A stretch of DNA of 64,000 nt from Pseudomonas libanensis (GCF_001439685.1 NZ_JYLH01000004.1:248001-312000), one strand, 5' to 3'. Positions 45,289 to 55,515 are shown, counted from the first letter of the stretch. Made by a program: numbers and translations. Notes: a model not told the origin generated them from the sequence alone.

Positions 45289-47532
45289 TCATGGTGTGCG
45301 GTTACGCCGGGTTTCGATGATGTTCGGCAACTGGGAAATCCGCCCCAGCAAGCGCCCCAGCGCATCCAGCCCCGGAATCTCGATGGTCAGGGACATCAAC
45401 GCAGTGTTGTCCTCCTTGTTCGAGCGGGTGTTGACCGCCAGCACGTTGATCCGCTCGTTGAGCAGCACTTGCGAGACGTCACGCAGCAAACCTGAACGGT
45501 CGTAGGCACGAATGATGATGTCCACCGGGTAGGTGAGCACCGGCACCGGGCCCCAGCTGACCTGGATGATCCGCTCCGGCTCGCGCCCGCCCAGTTGCAG
45601 CACCGAGGCGCAATCCTGGCGGTGAATGCTCACGCCACGGCCCTGGGTGATGTAGCCGACGATGGCGTCGCCCGGCAGCGGCTGGCAGCAACCGGCCATT
45701 TGCGTCATCAGGTTGCCCACGCCCTGGATCTGGATATCGCCACGCTTGCCCGGCTTGTAGCCGGTGGCCTTGCGTGGGATGAGTTCCAGCTGTTCGTTGC
45801 CGCGCTCCGGCTCGACCAGTTGCTGGGCCAGGTTGACCAGTTGCGCCAGGCGCAGGTCGCCGGCACCGAGGGCGGCAAACATGTCTTCGGCGATCTTCAT
45901 GTTGGCCTTTTCGGCCAGCTTGTCGAAGTCCACCTGGGGCAGCCCCAGGCGCGTCAGCTCGCGTTCGAGCAGGGTTTTGCCGGCAGCGACGTTCTGGTCG
46001 CGTGCCTGCAGCTTGAACCAGTGGACAATCTTCGCCCGCGCCCGCGAGGTGGTGATGTAGCCCAGGTTCGGGTTCAGCCAGTCGCGGCTTGGCGTGCCGT
46101 GCTTGCTGGTGATGATCTCGACCTGTTCACCGGTTTGCAGGCTGTAGTTGAGCGGTACGATGCGCCCGTTGATCTTGGCGCCCCGGCAGTTATGGCCGAT
46201 TTCGGTGTGCACGCGGTAGGCGAAGTCCAGCGGCGTGGCGCCCTTGGGCAAGTCGATGGCATGGCCGTCGGGGGTAAAGATATAGACCCGGTCCGGCTCG
46301 ATATCCACGCGCAGTTGATCGGCCAGGCCGCCGATGTCGCCGAGTTCTTCGTGCCATTCCAGCACCTGGCGCAGCCAGGAGATCTTCTCTTCGTACTGGT
46401 TGGACCCGGCCTTGACGTCGGTGCCCTTATAGCGCCAGTGCGCACACACGCCCAGCTCGGCCTCTTCGTGCATGGCGTGGGTGCGAATCTGCACTTCCAG
46501 CACCTTGCCCTCGGGGCCGATCACCGCGGTGTGCAGCGAGCGATAGCCGTTTTCCTTGGGGTTGGCGATGTAGTCGTCGAATTCCTTGGGGATATGACGC
46601 CACAGGGTGTGGACGATACCCAGCGCGGTGTAGCAGTCGCGCATTTCCGGCACCAGCACACGCACCGCACGCACGTCGTAGATCTGGCTGAAAGCCAGGC
46701 CCTTGCGCTGCATTTTGCGCCAGATGGAATAGATGTGCTTGGCGCGGCCGCTGATGTCGGCGTCCACGCCGGTGGCCTGCAGCTCGGAACGCAGCTGGCC
46801 CATCACGTCGCTGATAAAGCGCTCGCGGTCCAGGCGCCGCTCGTGCAGCAGCGTGGCAATCTGTTTGTATTGGTCGGGTTCCAGGTAGCGGAAGGACAGA
46901 TCCTCCAGCTCCCACTTGATATGGCCGATACCCAGGCGGTGGGCCAGCGGTGCATAGATATCGAAGACTTCACGGGCAACGCGGTTGCGCTTCTCGTCGT
47001 CGGCGGTCTTTACCGCACGGATCGCACAGGTGCGCTCGGCCAGTTTGATCAGGGCGACGCGTACGTCGTCGACCATCGCCACCAGCATCTTGCGCAGGTT
47101 TTCCACCTGGCCCTGGGTGCCCAGCACCATCGACTGGCGCGGGCTGAGGCTGGCACTGATGGCCGCCATGCGCAGCACGCCGTCAATCAGCTTGGCCACC
47201 ACCGAGCCGAAGCGCTGGCCAACGGTTGCCAACGGAATATGCCCTTCACGCACGCCGCGATAGAGCACGGCGGCGATCAGCGAATCCTGGTCCAGCTTGA
47301 GATCGGCCAGGATCTCGGCGATTTCCAGGCCAGTGCGAAAACTTGAAGTGCCTTCGGCCCAAAGATTCTTGGCCGCATTGTCTTGCTGTTCAGACTCACG
47401 AGCGAACTCGCAGGCTGCTTTCAAGGCTTCACGGTCCAGTGCCGGGTCGACACTGACGGCATGATCCAGCCATGCCTCGAGATTGATACTGCCGTCGGTG
47501 TTGATCGGCTGGTGTGCTCTCACCTGTACCAT
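45289..47532 (-). CDS. relA: (p)ppGpp synthetase RelA
   Basis: A ribosome-associated alarmone synthetase of the stringent response. The 747-residue protein has a degenerate N-terminal hydrolase domain: the HD-type residues of SpoT are replaced by YRGVREG near residue 95. The synthetase domain has EFDDYIANPKENGYRSLHT, whose EFDD is the RelA-type EXDD motif. A TGS domain follows (DRVYIFTPDGHAIDLPKGAT), then the cysteine-containing ZFD/CC region (AGCCQPLPGD) and a C-terminal ACT domain. The ATG at 47532 gives the standard start MVQVRAHQPI. Confidence 0.97.
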   Translation of the reverse strand: MVQVRAHQPINTDGSINLEAWLDHAVSVDPALDREALKAACEFARESEQQDNAAKNLWAEGTSSFRTGLEIAEILADLKLDQDSLIAAVLYRGVREGHIPLATVGQRFGSVVAKLIDGVLRMAAISASLSPRQSMVLGTQGQVENLRKMLVAMVDDVRVALIKLAERTCAIRAVKTADDEKRNRVAREVFDIYAPLAHRLGIGHIKWELEDLSFRYLEPDQYKQIATLLHERRLDRERFISDVMGQLRSELQATGVDADISGRAKHIYSIWRKMQRKGLAFSQIYDVRAVRVLVPEMRDCYTALGIVHTLWRHIPKEFDDYIANPKENGYRSLHTAVIGPEGKVLEVQIRTHAMHEEAELGVCAHWRYKGTDVKAGSNQYEEKISWLRQVLEWHEELGDIGGLADQLRVDIEPDRVYIFTPDGHAIDLPKGATPLDFAYRVHTEIGHNCRGAKINGRIVPLNYSLQTGEQVEIITSKHGTPSRDWLNPNLGYITTSRARAKIVHWFKLQARDQNVAAGKTLLERELTRLGLPQVDFDKLAEKANMKIAEDMFAALGAGDLRLAQLVNLAQQLVEPERGNEQLELIPRKATGYKPGKRGDIQIQGVGNLMTQMAGCCQPLPGDAIVGYITQGRGVSIHRQDCASVLQLGGREPERIIQVSWGPVPVLTYPVDIIIRAYDRSGLLRDVSQVLLNERINVLAVNTRSNKEDNTALMSLTIEIPGLDALGRLLGRISQLPNIIETRRNRTP

Positions 47533-47653
47533 CTTGCTTACCTTCCCTACGACGCACCTTCGATGCGCCAAAATCATCGCCGACTTTTACTGCGAGCTCC
47601 GTGGCAGTGTTCAGGCCCTGGAGAACGCAGGCCAGTCGGATTAAACGGGCATC

Positions 47654-49006
47654 CTAGCCCGCTTCAAATAACGCCATGGCCTCGACATGCGCGGTCTGCG
47701 GAAACATGTCGAGGATCCCGGCACGCTTTAGCCGGTAGCCTTGCTTGACCAACTCAATCGTGTCCCGCGCCAGCGTGGCTGGGTTGCAGGACACATACAC
47801 CAGGCGCTTGGCCCCCAAGGCGGCAAGTTTGCGCACAACCTCCAGGGCACCATCGCGGGGTGGATCCAAGAGTACCGCAGAAAAGCCCTGTTTGGCCCAT
47901 TCTGCGTCGGTCAAAGGCTGGGACAAATCGGCCTGAAAAAACTGCACGTTATGCAAATGGTTGCTGACGGCATTGAGGGCCGCACGGTCAACCATGGCCT
48001 GTACGCCCTCCACCGCCACCACTTCGCGTACGTGGCGAGCCAGTGGCAAGGCAAAGTTGCCCAGGCCGCAAAACAGGTCCAGTACCCGTTCGTCGGCTTG
48101 TGGCGCCAGCCATTGCAGGGCTTGGGCGACCATCGCCTGGTTGACCCCGGCGTTGACCTGCACAAAGTCGCCCGGACGGTACGCCAGCTCCAGATCCCAC
48201 GCCTCCAAACGGAAGCCCAGGGCCTGACCCGGTTCGACAGGCTCCGGCTGCCCTTCGCCGTGCAGCCACAATTGGGCGTCATGGAAGGCGCAGAATTCCT
48301 TGAGTATCTGCAGGTCAGCCTCGGACAACGGTGCCATATGCCGCAGCAACACCGCGATGGACGAACCGCTGAACAACTCGACATGCCCCAACGCCTGCGG
48401 TTTGCTCAAGCGACGCAGCATCATTGGCAAACGCTGCATGATCGGTTGCAAGGCCTGTACCAGCACCGGGCAATCATCGATAGCGACGATGTCCTGGCTA
48501 GCCACGGCGCGAAAACCCACCTCGAGTTTTTTCGCCCTGGCATCCCAGCGTACCGCCACACGGGCGCGACGGCGGTAACCGAACTCCGGCCCGCTCAAAG
48601 GCGGCGCCCATTCTTGCGGTTCGATACCCGCTACCCGGGACAATTGCTCGGCAAGCATGCGCTGTTTCAGGGCAAGTTGCTCTTCATGGGGCAGGTGCTG
48701 CACGCTGCAACCGCCGCAGCGGCCAACATGGGCGCAAGCTGCCGGGCGACGCAGCTCACTGGCCTGGAACACCCGCTCCGTGCGCGCCTCGACCACTTTG
48801 CCATGAGCACCCAACACCCGTGCTTCCACCTCTTCGCCGGCCAACGCACCATTGACAAACCAGGTGCGGCCTTCAAAGAACACGATGCCCCGGCCGTCAT
48901 TGGCCAGGCGCTCGATGGTCAGGCGCTGCTTCTTGCCTATGGGAATCTGCGGGGCCCGGCTGCCGCCCGTCGGTTGGAAGCGCAGGCCTCTCTCGTGCTT
49001 GGCCAT
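47654..49006 (-). CDS. rlmD: 23S rRNA (uracil-1939-C5)-methyltransferase RlmD
   Basis: A 450-residue SAM-dependent enzyme. An N-terminal TRAM domain (about 20-80) is followed by iron-sulfur cysteines C91, C97 and C100 ([10 protein letters not shown]), with a fourth in DDCPVL. The SAM site is [16 protein letters not shown] and the catalytic cysteine is in [13 protein letters not shown] (about 408). Its ATG shares one base with the cysM stop (TGATG), so the two are coupled. Confidence 0.96.
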   Translation of the reverse strand: MAKHERGLRFQPTGGSRAPQIPIGKKQRLTIERLANDGRGIVFFEGRTWFVNGALAGEEVEARVLGAHGKVVEARTERVFQASELRRPAACAHVGRCGGCSVQHLPHEEQLALKQRMLAEQLSRVAGIEPQEWAPPLSGPEFGYRRRARVAVRWDARAKKLEVGFRAVASQDIVAIDDCPVLVQALQPIMQRLPMMLRRLSKPQALGHVELFSGSSIAVLLRHMAPLSEADLQILKEFCAFHDAQLWLHGEGQPEPVEPGQALGFRLEAWDLELAYRPGDFVQVNAGVNQAMVAQALQWLAPQADERVLDLFCGLGNFALPLARHVREVVAVEGVQAMVDRAALNAVSNHLHNVQFFQADLSQPLTDAEWAKQGFSAVLLDPPRDGALEVVRKLAALGAKRLVYVSCNPATLARDTIELVKQGYRLKRAGILDMFPQTAHVEAMALFEAG

Positions 49007-49908
49007 CAGTTGGGTTCGTCGAAAATGCCGGTCGACAGGTAGCGGTCGCCTCGGTCACAGATGATCGCGACGATCACCGCGTTTTCCACTTCCCTGGACA
49101 AGCGCAACATACCGGCCACGGCGCCACCGGAGGACACGCCACAGAAGATGCCCTCTTCACGGGCCAGGCGGCGTGTGGTGTCTTCGGCTTCACGCTGGGC
49201 CATGTCGATGATGCGGTCCACCCGCGTGGCGTTGTAGATCTTCGGCAAGTATTCTTCGGGCCAGCGGCGGATGCCCGGGATGGCCGCGCCTTCCATCGGT
49301 TGCAGGCCAACGATCTGGATCGCCGGGTTCTGCTCCTTGAGGTAGCGCGAGTTGCCCATGATGGTACCGGTGGTGCCCATGGAGCTGACGAAATGGGTGA
49401 TGGTGCCCTGGGTCTGGCGCCAGATTTCCGGACCGGTGCTGGTGTAGTGCGCCTCGGGGTTATCACCGTTGGCGAACTGGTCCAGCACTACGCCACGGCC
49501 TTCGGCGGCCATGCGCTCAGCGAGGTCACGGGCGCCTTCCATGCCTTCTTCCTGGCTCACCAGAATAAGCTGGGCGCCGTACGCGGTCATCGCCGCCTTG
49601 CGCTCGGCACTGCCGTTGTCGGGCATGATCAGCACCATCTTGTAGCCCTTGATCGCGGCGGCCATGGCCAGGGCGATCCCGGTGTTACCGGAGGTGGCTT
49701 CGATCAGGGTGTCGCCGGGCTTGATCTGCCCACGCAACTCGGCGCGGGCGATCATCGACAGCGCCGGGCGGTCCTTGACCGAACCGGCCGGGTTGTTCCC
49801 TTCAAGCTTGAGCAACAGGGTATTGCTGGTTTCACCCGCCATGCGTTGCAAGCGGACCAGGGGCGTGTTGCCGACGCAATCGGCGATTGTTGGGTACTGC
49901 AAGGTCAT
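49006..49908 (-). CDS. cysM: Cysteine synthase B
   Basis: A PLP enzyme forming cysteine from O-acetylserine and sulfide or thiosulfate. The 300-residue protein has the PLP lysine K45 in [11 protein letters not shown], the phosphate-binding loop [13 protein letters not shown] and [15 protein letters not shown] near the end. The first Met of the longer open frame is dismissed because [17 protein letters not shown] is the family N-terminus. It is the first gene of cysM-rlmD. Confidence 0.96.
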   Translation of the reverse strand: MTLQYPTIADCVGNTPLVRLQRMAGETSNTLLLKLEGNNPAGSVKDRPALSMIARAELRGQIKPGDTLIEATSGNTGIALAMAAAIKGYKMVLIMPDNGSAERKAAMTAYGAQLILVSQEEGMEGARDLAERMAAEGRGVVLDQFANGDNPEAHYTSTGPEIWRQTQGTITHFVSSMGTTGTIMGNSRYLKEQNPAIQIVGLQPMEGAAIPGIRRWPEEYLPKIYNATRVDRIIDMAQREAEDTTRRLAREEGIFCGVSSGGAVAGMLRLSREVENAVIVAIICDRGDRYLSTGIFDEPN

Positions 49909-50014
49909 GGCGTATTCGCAATCCAGACTGCGGGGGCGAACATCATACCGGGAAAGGCCGGCGGGCCATATCACGCAAAGTGTAGTGCTTATGGCTTAAA
50001 GGCATAAGCCGGGT

Positions 50015-50614
50015 TTATGTCGGGTCGCCATGGTTGCGCTGGAATACTTCATTGCCCATCGCAGCAATCTGCCCTTCGATCAGCGCTTCAAAGGGTTTGA
50101 GCAGTGGCTCAAACGACGTCGGCGCTTCCAACACCTGCAGCGCTTGCGCAATCGCTTCGACCGTCGATAACGCTCCAGGCCCCGGCGCCTTGCGCAAGCG
50201 ATACCGGGAGACGCCACCGTTGGCCAATGTCACGTGGGGCAACGCCGCCAGCAACGGGTTGAGGTGCAACAGTTTGCGCGCCTTGCGCCAAGTGCCATCG
50301 GGCACCACCAGCAACAGCGGCTGGTCATTGGGCGCATAGGCTTGCAACGGCTGGGCATTATCGGCAGGAAACAACAGCCGCGCCTGATACCCAGGCGGGT
50401 TCAATAACGTCGCCAGGTCATCAAACACCTCGCCCACCAGCAACTGCGCATTATTCAAGCCCAACGCCGCCAACCGTGCGGTATTGAGCGCATGGTTGAC
50501 CTCGCTCGGATGCTGCAACAGCAACACGCGGGTACGGCTGTCGAGGCGGGGGATCAGCGCACAGAGACAGTGAGTGGTCGGCCGCAGGCAGCGCGGGCAT
50601 TGGGGTCTAGACAT
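50015..50614 (-). CDS. DTW-domain protein (tRNA-uridine aminocarboxypropyltransferase family)
   Basis: A 199-residue protein with N-terminal zinc-type cysteines (RPQCPRCLRPTTHCLC), a QHPSEVNHALNTARLA block and the DTW motif as LLVVPDGTWRKARKLL. Characterised members (E. coli TapT/YfiP) put aminocarboxypropyl groups on tRNA uridine 47. DGTW instead of DGTW/DATW variants is within family range. It lies six bases after gbuR on the same strand, but functional linkage is not evident. Confidence 0.87.
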   Translation of the reverse strand: MSRPQCPRCLRPTTHCLCALIPRLDSRTRVLLLQHPSEVNHALNTARLAALGLNNAQLLVGEVFDDLATLLNPPGYQARLLFPADNAQPLQAYAPNDQPLLLVVPDGTWRKARKLLHLNPLLAALPHVTLANGGVSRYRLRKAPGPGALSTVEAIAQALQVLEAPTSFEPLLKPFEALIEGQIAAMGNEVFQRNHGDPT

Positions 50615-50620
50615 ATGTTT

Positions 50621-51514
50621 TCAGGCCTGGTTGAGCTGGGTCTTGAGCAAGTCGCGGAAAGTCTGGATCAGCGGTTCACGGCTGCGACCACGGCGCATGA
50701 TCATCGAAAACGGTGCCTGGTAGCCGAACGTGGCGGGCAGCAATACACGCAGGTCGCCCTTGTCGGCCCACGCCTGGGCATAGTGCTCGGGCAGGTAGCC
50801 GATGTACGCGCCGGACAGCACCAGGATCAGTTGAGCCTCCATACTTTCCACCGTCGCGGCACTGTGCTTGAAGCCGTGGCGCGCCAGCTCGGCCTGGCTC
50901 CAATAGCCACGACCGACCATGCGCTGCTGGGTGATCACTTGTTCAGGGATACGCCGCTCATTGAACAGCGGATGCCGGGTGCTGCAATACAGCCAGTGCT
51001 GTTCGCGGTACAGCGGCATGTAGACCAGCCCGCTCATGCGATTGGAAAACGCGCCGATGGCCAGGTCCAGGCGGTTGTCCTGTACGCCCAGTTGCAGTTC
51101 ATAGGGGCTCATCACCGACAGGTGCAGGTGCACTGCCGGGTGCTCCAGGCTGTAGGCGCCGATCACCTCGGCGAAGGGCAAGGCCTTGTCGCTGACGGTG
51201 GAGTCGAGCACGCCGAGCTTGAGGGTACCGCGCAGCTCGCCTTTCAACGCCGCGGCGTATTGTTCGAAGCCTTCCAGTTCGCCCAGCAGGCGCAGGGTTT
51301 CCTGATGAAACAGCTCGCCCTTGCTGGTCAGGCTGAAACCACCACGACCACGATGGCACAGCACCAGGCCCAAGGCTGATTCCAGCTGGCTCATATAGGT
51401 GCTGATGGCCGATGTGGACAGGTTGAGTTCGTGCTGGGCATTGGCGAAACCCTGATGGCGCACGACGCTGACGAAGATGCGCAGCAGTTTCAGGTCGGGC
51501 AGGGCGTTGGCCAT
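50621..51514 (-). CDS. gbuR: LysR-family regulator of guanidinobutyrate utilisation
   Basis: A 297-residue LysR protein with its HTH in about residues 9-66 (LKLLRIFVSVVRHQGFANAQHELNLSTSAISTYMSQLE), followed by the effector domain. It is divergent from gbuA with 153 bp between, the arrangement known for gbuR-gbuA in P. aeruginosa, where GbuR activates gbuA in response to 4-guanidinobutyrate. The assignment rests on that context. Confidence 0.85.
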   Translation of the reverse strand: MANALPDLKLLRIFVSVVRHQGFANAQHELNLSTSAISTYMSQLESALGLVLCHRGRGGFSLTSKGELFHQETLRLLGELEGFEQYAAALKGELRGTLKLGVLDSTVSDKALPFAEVIGAYSLEHPAVHLHLSVMSPYELQLGVQDNRLDLAIGAFSNRMSGLVYMPLYREQHWLYCSTRHPLFNERRIPEQVITQQRMVGRGYWSQAELARHGFKHSAATVESMEAQLILVLSGAYIGYLPEHYAQAWADKGDLRVLLPATFGYQAPFSMIMRRGRSREPLIQTFRDLLKTQLNQA

Positions 51515-51667
51515 GGTCGGCTCCGGGCGTGGAGGGAGAATGGAAGTCTACCTGTGCGCATTAGTTTAGAAAAACCTGAACTAAGTATTTGCCCCAGCCG
51601 ATTCTTCCTACGCCAGGCTTTTCGCAGAATCGGCCACTAATAAACAAAACAACGATGAGGCAATCCC

Positions 51668-52618
51668 GTGGACAAGATTTTCCACCAACCACTGGGCGGC
51701 AACGAAATGCCGCGCTTCGCCGGCATCGCCACCATGATGCGTCTTCCTCACCTGCAAACGGCCAAGGGCCTGGACGCCGCCTTTATCGGCGTGCCCCTGG
51801 ATATCGGCACCTCATTGCGCGCCGGTACGCGTTTCGGCCCACGGGAGATCCGTGCCGAGTCGGTGATGATCCGTCCGTATAACATGGCCACCGGCGCGGC
51901 ACCGTTCGACTCGCTGTCGGTGGCCGATATCGGCGACGTGGCGATCAACACCTTCAACCTGCTCGACGCCGTGCGCATCATCGAAGAGGCCTACGATGAA
52001 ATCCTTGAGCACGATGTGATCCCCCTGACCCTGGGCGGCGACCACACCATCACCCTGCCGATCCTGCGGGCGATCCACAAGAAACACGGCAAGGTCGGGC
52101 TGGTGCACATCGACGCCCACGCCGACGTCAACGATCATATGTTCGGCGAGAAAATCGCCCACGGCACCACCTTCCGCCGTGCCGTGGAAGAAGGCTTGCT
52201 CGATTGCCACCGCGTGGTGCAGATCGGCCTGCGTGCCCAGGGCTACACCGCCGAAGATTTCAACTGGAGCCGCAAACAGGGCTTTCGAGTGGTACAGGCC
52301 GAAGAATGCTGGCATCACTCCCTTGCGCCATTGATGGCCGAAGTACGCGAGAAAGTCGGCGGCGGCCCGGTGTACCTGAGCTTCGACATCGACGGCATCG
52401 ACCCCGCCTGGGCGCCCGGCACCGGCACCCCGGAAATCGGCGGGCTGACCACCATCCAGGCCATCGAAATCATCCGCGGTTGCCAGGGCCTCGACCTGAT
52501 TGGCTGCGACCTGGTAGAAGTTTCGCCGCCCTACGACACCACCGGCAACACCTCGCTGCTCGGCGCCAACCTGCTGTACGAGATGCTTTGCGTACTGCCG
52601 GGCGTGGCGCATCGCTGA
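51668..52618 (+). CDS. gbuA: Guanidinobutyrase
   Basis: Hydrolyses 4-guanidinobutyrate to 4-aminobutyrate and urea. The 316-residue ureohydrolase has the manganese ligands in LGGDHTITLP (His), HIDAHADVND (two Asp, one His) and SFDIDGIDPAWAPGTGTPE (two Asp). The sequence is closer, from memory, to P. aeruginosa GbuA than to agmatinase SpeB. The start is GTG, with GAGG seven bases upstream. It is followed by a symporter gene. Confidence 0.9.
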   Translation: MDKIFHQPLGGNEMPRFAGIATMMRLPHLQTAKGLDAAFIGVPLDIGTSLRAGTRFGPREIRAESVMIRPYNMATGAAPFDSLSVADIGDVAINTFNLLDAVRIIEEAYDEILEHDVIPLTLGGDHTITLPILRAIHKKHGKVGLVHIDAHADVNDHMFGEKIAHGTTFRRAVEEGLLDCHRVVQIGLRAQGYTAEDFNWSRKQGFRVVQAEECWHHSLAPLMAEVREKVGGGPVYLSFDIDGIDPAWAPGTGTPEIGGLTTIQAIEIIRGCQGLDLIGCDLVEVSPPYDTTGNTSLLGANLLYEMLCVLPGVAHR

Positions 52619-52781
52619 TGAGCGCGCACGAGGTATGAAAATAACAAGAACCGTCTTTACACACTGACAACCAAGGGGGTCGTAGAGCCCCCTCCTCGAG
52701 ATACCAGACTTTTGCTCGCGTGTTTACGGAGCCGGCTGCCGCCTGATCGACCATAAAAAATATAATCGGAGAATCACCGCC

Positions 52782-54164
52782 ATGGCTTTGGATTTATTCG
52801 TCGTACTCCTCTACGCCGCCGGCATGCTCGTGCTCGGCTACTACGGCATGCGCCGTGCCAAGACCCACGAAGACTACCTGGTGGCCGGCCGTAACCTCGG
52901 CCCGTCGCTGTACATGGGTACCATGGCCGCCACGGTATTGGGCGGTGCGTCCACCGTCGGCACCGTGCGCCTGGGTTATGTGCACGGCATTTCAGGTTTC
53001 TGGCTGTGCGCCGCGCTGGGTGCGGGGATCATTGCGCTGAACCTGTTCCTGGCCAAGCCGCTGTTGAAGTTGAAGATATTCACCGTCACCCAGGTCCTGG
53101 AAAAACGCTACAACCCAATGGCGCGTCAGGCCAGTGCGGTGATCATGCTGGCCTACGCGCTGATGATCGGGGTGACTTCGATCCTGGCCATCGGCACTGT
53201 GCTGCAAGTGCTGTTCGACCTGCCGTTCTGGGTGTCGGTACTGGTAGGCGGTGGCGTGGTGGTGGTGTATTCGACCATCGGCGGCATGTGGTCGCTGACC
53301 CTCACCGATATCGTGCAATTCGTGATCAAGACCGTCGGCCTGATGTTCATCCTGCTGCCGATCTGCCTGTACCGCGTCGGCGGCTGGGACGAACTGGTGG
53401 CCAAGCTGCCAGCGTCGAACTTCAACTTTACCGCCATTGGCTGGGACACGATCATCACCTACTTCATGATCTACTTCTTCGGCATCCTGATCGGCCAGGA
53501 TATCTGGCAGCGCGTGTTCACTGCCCGTGATGAAAAGGTCGCCCAATACGCCGGCACGTTCGCAGGTTTCTACTGCATCCTCTACGGCTTGGCCTGCGCG
53601 CTGATCGGCATGGCCGCCCATGTGCTGATCCCGGACCTGGACAACGTCAACAATGCCTTCGCCGCCATCGTCAAAGCTTCGTTGCCGGATGGCATCCGTG
53701 GCCTGGTCATCGCCGCCGCACTGGCCGCGATGATGTCCACCGCCAGCGCCGGCTTGCTCGCCGCCTCCACCGTACTGACCGAAGACCTGCTGCCACGGCT
53801 GCGCGGTGGCAAGCAATCGAGCTTGCGCATCAATCGCTTGTTCACCCTGCTGACCGGCGTCGCCGTACTGGGTATCGCCCTGGTGGTGAACGATGTGATC
53901 GGCGCCCTGACCCTGGCCTATAACCTGCTGGTAGGCGGCATGTTGGTGCCATTGATTGGCGCGATCTTCTGGAGACGTGCGACAACCTCCGGGGCGATCA
54001 CGTCCATGACCCTGGGCTTTGTGACCGCGTTGGTGTTTATGTTCAAGGATGGGCTGGACGCAAACACGCCGATTTACTACAGCCTGGCGGTCGCGCTGGT
54101 AAGTTTTGTGCTGGTGAGCTTACTGTCGCGTCGCCCCAACAAAGTGGCGACTGCGGTGGTTTGA
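52782..54164 (+). CDS. Sodium/solute symporter (SSS family), probable guanidinobutyrate or related uptake
   Basis: A 460-residue inner-membrane protein with about 13 helices. SSS signatures include HEDYLVAGRNLGPSLYMGTMAATVLGGAS near residue 29 and GLVIAAALAAMMSTASAGLLAAS near 305. The location directly after gbuA suggests import of guanidino acids; this is inference. GGAG lies ten bases before the ATG. A 163-bp gap from gbuA leaves room for its own promoter. A strong terminator follows. Confidence 0.88.
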   Translation: MALDLFVVLLYAAGMLVLGYYGMRRAKTHEDYLVAGRNLGPSLYMGTMAATVLGGASTVGTVRLGYVHGISGFWLCAALGAGIIALNLFLAKPLLKLKIFTVTQVLEKRYNPMARQASAVIMLAYALMIGVTSILAIGTVLQVLFDLPFWVSVLVGGGVVVVYSTIGGMWSLTLTDIVQFVIKTVGLMFILLPICLYRVGGWDELVAKLPASNFNFTAIGWDTIITYFMIYFFGILIGQDIWQRVFTARDEKVAQYAGTFAGFYCILYGLACALIGMAAHVLIPDLDNVNNAFAAIVKASLPDGIRGLVIAAALAAMMSTASAGLLAASTVLTEDLLPRLRGGKQSSLRINRLFTLLTGVAVLGIALVVNDVIGALTLAYNLLVGGMLVPLIGAIFWRRATTSGAITSMTLGFVTALVFMFKDGLDANTPIYYSLAVALVSFVLVSLLSRRPNKVATAVV

Positions 54165-54195
54165 GCTATAACAGGGACGGGGATACTTTCTTCAG

Positions 54196-54230
54196 CGGGC
54201 GCGACGTCGGAGGTCGCGCCCGTTTTTTTT
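54196..54230 (+). terminator. Rho-independent terminator
   Basis: CGGGCGCGAC and GTCGCGCCCG form a 10-bp stem around seven bases, followed by eight Ts, 31 bp after the symporter stop. Confidence 0.95.
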
Positions 54231-54248
54231 CGCCTAGTGCAAAACAAC

Positions 54249-54339
54249 TGTGGGAGCGGGCTTGCTCGCGAAAGCGGTGTATCAGCCAACGAAAAGGTTG
54301 AATGACACTCTGCTTTCGCGAGCAAGCCCGCTCCCACAT
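54249..54339. repeat. REPIN (CGGGCTTGCTCGCGAA class)
   Basis: TGTGGGAGCGGGCTTGCTCG at 54249 is mirrored by GCGAGCAAGCCCGCTCCCAC, ending near 54338, with a spacer of about 40 bp. Confidence 0.9.
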
Positions 54340-54356
54340 TTTTTGTGACCGCGTAA

Positions 54357-54479
54357 TTAGCGGCGACGTGGCCGACGCTGCTCATCATCCGTACGGATCG
54401 GCACCGGTTGCAGCGGCGGCTCGATCAAGCCCAGCGCAACGCCAAGGTCATGGAGCCAGTTCTGGATTTTCTCTTTCAT
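54357..54479 (-). CDS. Conserved 40-residue basic peptide
   Basis: Reads MKEKIQNWLHDLGVALGLIE followed by PPLQPVPIRTDDEQRRPRRR. It is an amphipathic helix followed by a proline-rich and then an arginine-rich tail. A very good ribosome site (AAGGGGG, six bases) precedes the ATG. I recall near-identical short peptides in other Pseudomonas genomes, which with the ribosome site supports a real gene. The function is unknown; nucleic-acid or membrane binding is possible from composition only. Confidence 0.72.
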   Translation of the reverse strand: MKEKIQNWLHDLGVALGLIEPPLQPVPIRTDDEQRRPRRR

Positions 54480-54621
54480 GGTTGCCCCCTTTGAGGGTAG
54501 TGCTGGTCGGCGTGAGTTCTGTCGCCGTTTCCTACAGTGATAGTAGCCCTAAGTCCTAGGTATTGCTTGAACGAAACCACAACGAACTATTACTGGATTG
54601 ATCCGAATCCTGACGGATCGT

Positions 54622-55515
54622 TCAAGCAATCGCACGGGTATCTGGCAAAGACTCGGCTCTACCCTCTTGCTGCAGGTCGATCCATGCGTTGAGGTTAGCG
54701 CCGAGCATACCCTTTCGCCACATCAGCCAGGTGGTTGCAGTGGCAAAAGGCCCAGTCAGCGGATGAACGGACACGCTGTCCTTGCCTGGCAGGCTGTCGA
54801 GCATGGATTCGGACATCAACGCCACACCGGAACCGGCGATCACGCAAGCGAGCATGCCCTGGTAGGACTCGATCTCGATCGCCCGCCCCATGGCGACGCG
54901 ATCGTGGGAAAACCAGGTTTCCAAGCGTGTGCGGTAGGCGCAGCTGCGTCGAAAAGTGAACACCGAACGGCCAGCCACATCCTGTGGACCGCGCACCGGC
55001 GGGTGATCAGCCTCGCAAATCAGCACCAGGCGCTCTTCGCACAGCGGCACACCATCCAAGCTGGCGATCGTCATCGGACCGTCCACAAAAGCTGCGTCCA
55101 GACGCCCAGTAATCAAACCTTCCAGCAGTTCCCCGCTGGGTGCCGACTGCACCTGCAGGTTCACCATGGGATAAGTCTTGTGATAACGCGCCAGCAGTTT
55201 CGGCAAGTGGACTGCCGCGGTGCTGTACATGCTGCCCAGCACAAAATCACCGGCCGGTTGCCCGCCTTGTACGGCGCCGTGGGCTTCGTCATGCAACGCC
55301 AGCAGCCGAGTGCTGTAATCCAGCAGCACCTTGCCCGCAGGAGAAAGCTGCAAACGCTGGCGTTCGCGAACGAACAGCTCGACGCCGAGCTGTTCTTCCA
55401 TCTGCTTGAGCCGGGTCGACAGGTTCGAGGGCACGCGGTGCAGACGCTCAGCCGCACGGGTAATGGAGCCCTCTTCGGCTACGGCCTGGAAAATCCGCAA
55501 TTGGCTGAACTCCAT
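54622..55515 (-). CDS. LysR-family regulator (PtrR-like)
   Basis: A 297-residue LysR protein. The HTH occupies about residues 1-60 (MEFSQLRIFQAVAEEGSITRAAERLHRVPSNLSTRLKQME) and the effector domain about 85-290. It is divergent from a YbfB/YjiJ-type MFS gene, a pairing in which such regulators (PtrR group) usually control the transporter. GGAG stands six bases before the ATG at 55515; a TTG four codons upstream lacks one. Confidence 0.88.
   Translation of the reverse strand: MEFSQLRIFQAVAEEGSITRAAERLHRVPSNLSTRLKQMEEQLGVELFVRERQRLQLSPAGKVLLDYSTRLLALHDEAHGAVQGGQPAGDFVLGSMYSTAAVHLPKLLARYHKTYPMVNLQVQSAPSGELLEGLITGRLDAAFVDGPMTIASLDGVPLCEERLVLICEADHPPVRGPQDVAGRSVFTFRRSCAYRTRLETWFSHDRVAMGRAIEIESYQGMLACVIAGSGVALMSESMLDSLPGKDSVSVHPLTGPFATATTWLMWRKGMLGANLNAWIDLQQEGRAESLPDTRAIA

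Noticed and set aside
45595-47346. Long plus-strand open frame opposite relA
   Set aside because: Antisense shadow; low-complexity composition and no ribosome site. RelA on the other strand is complete.
47741-49042. Long plus-strand open frame opposite rlmD
   Set aside because: Antisense shadow of rlmD with no recognisable domain.
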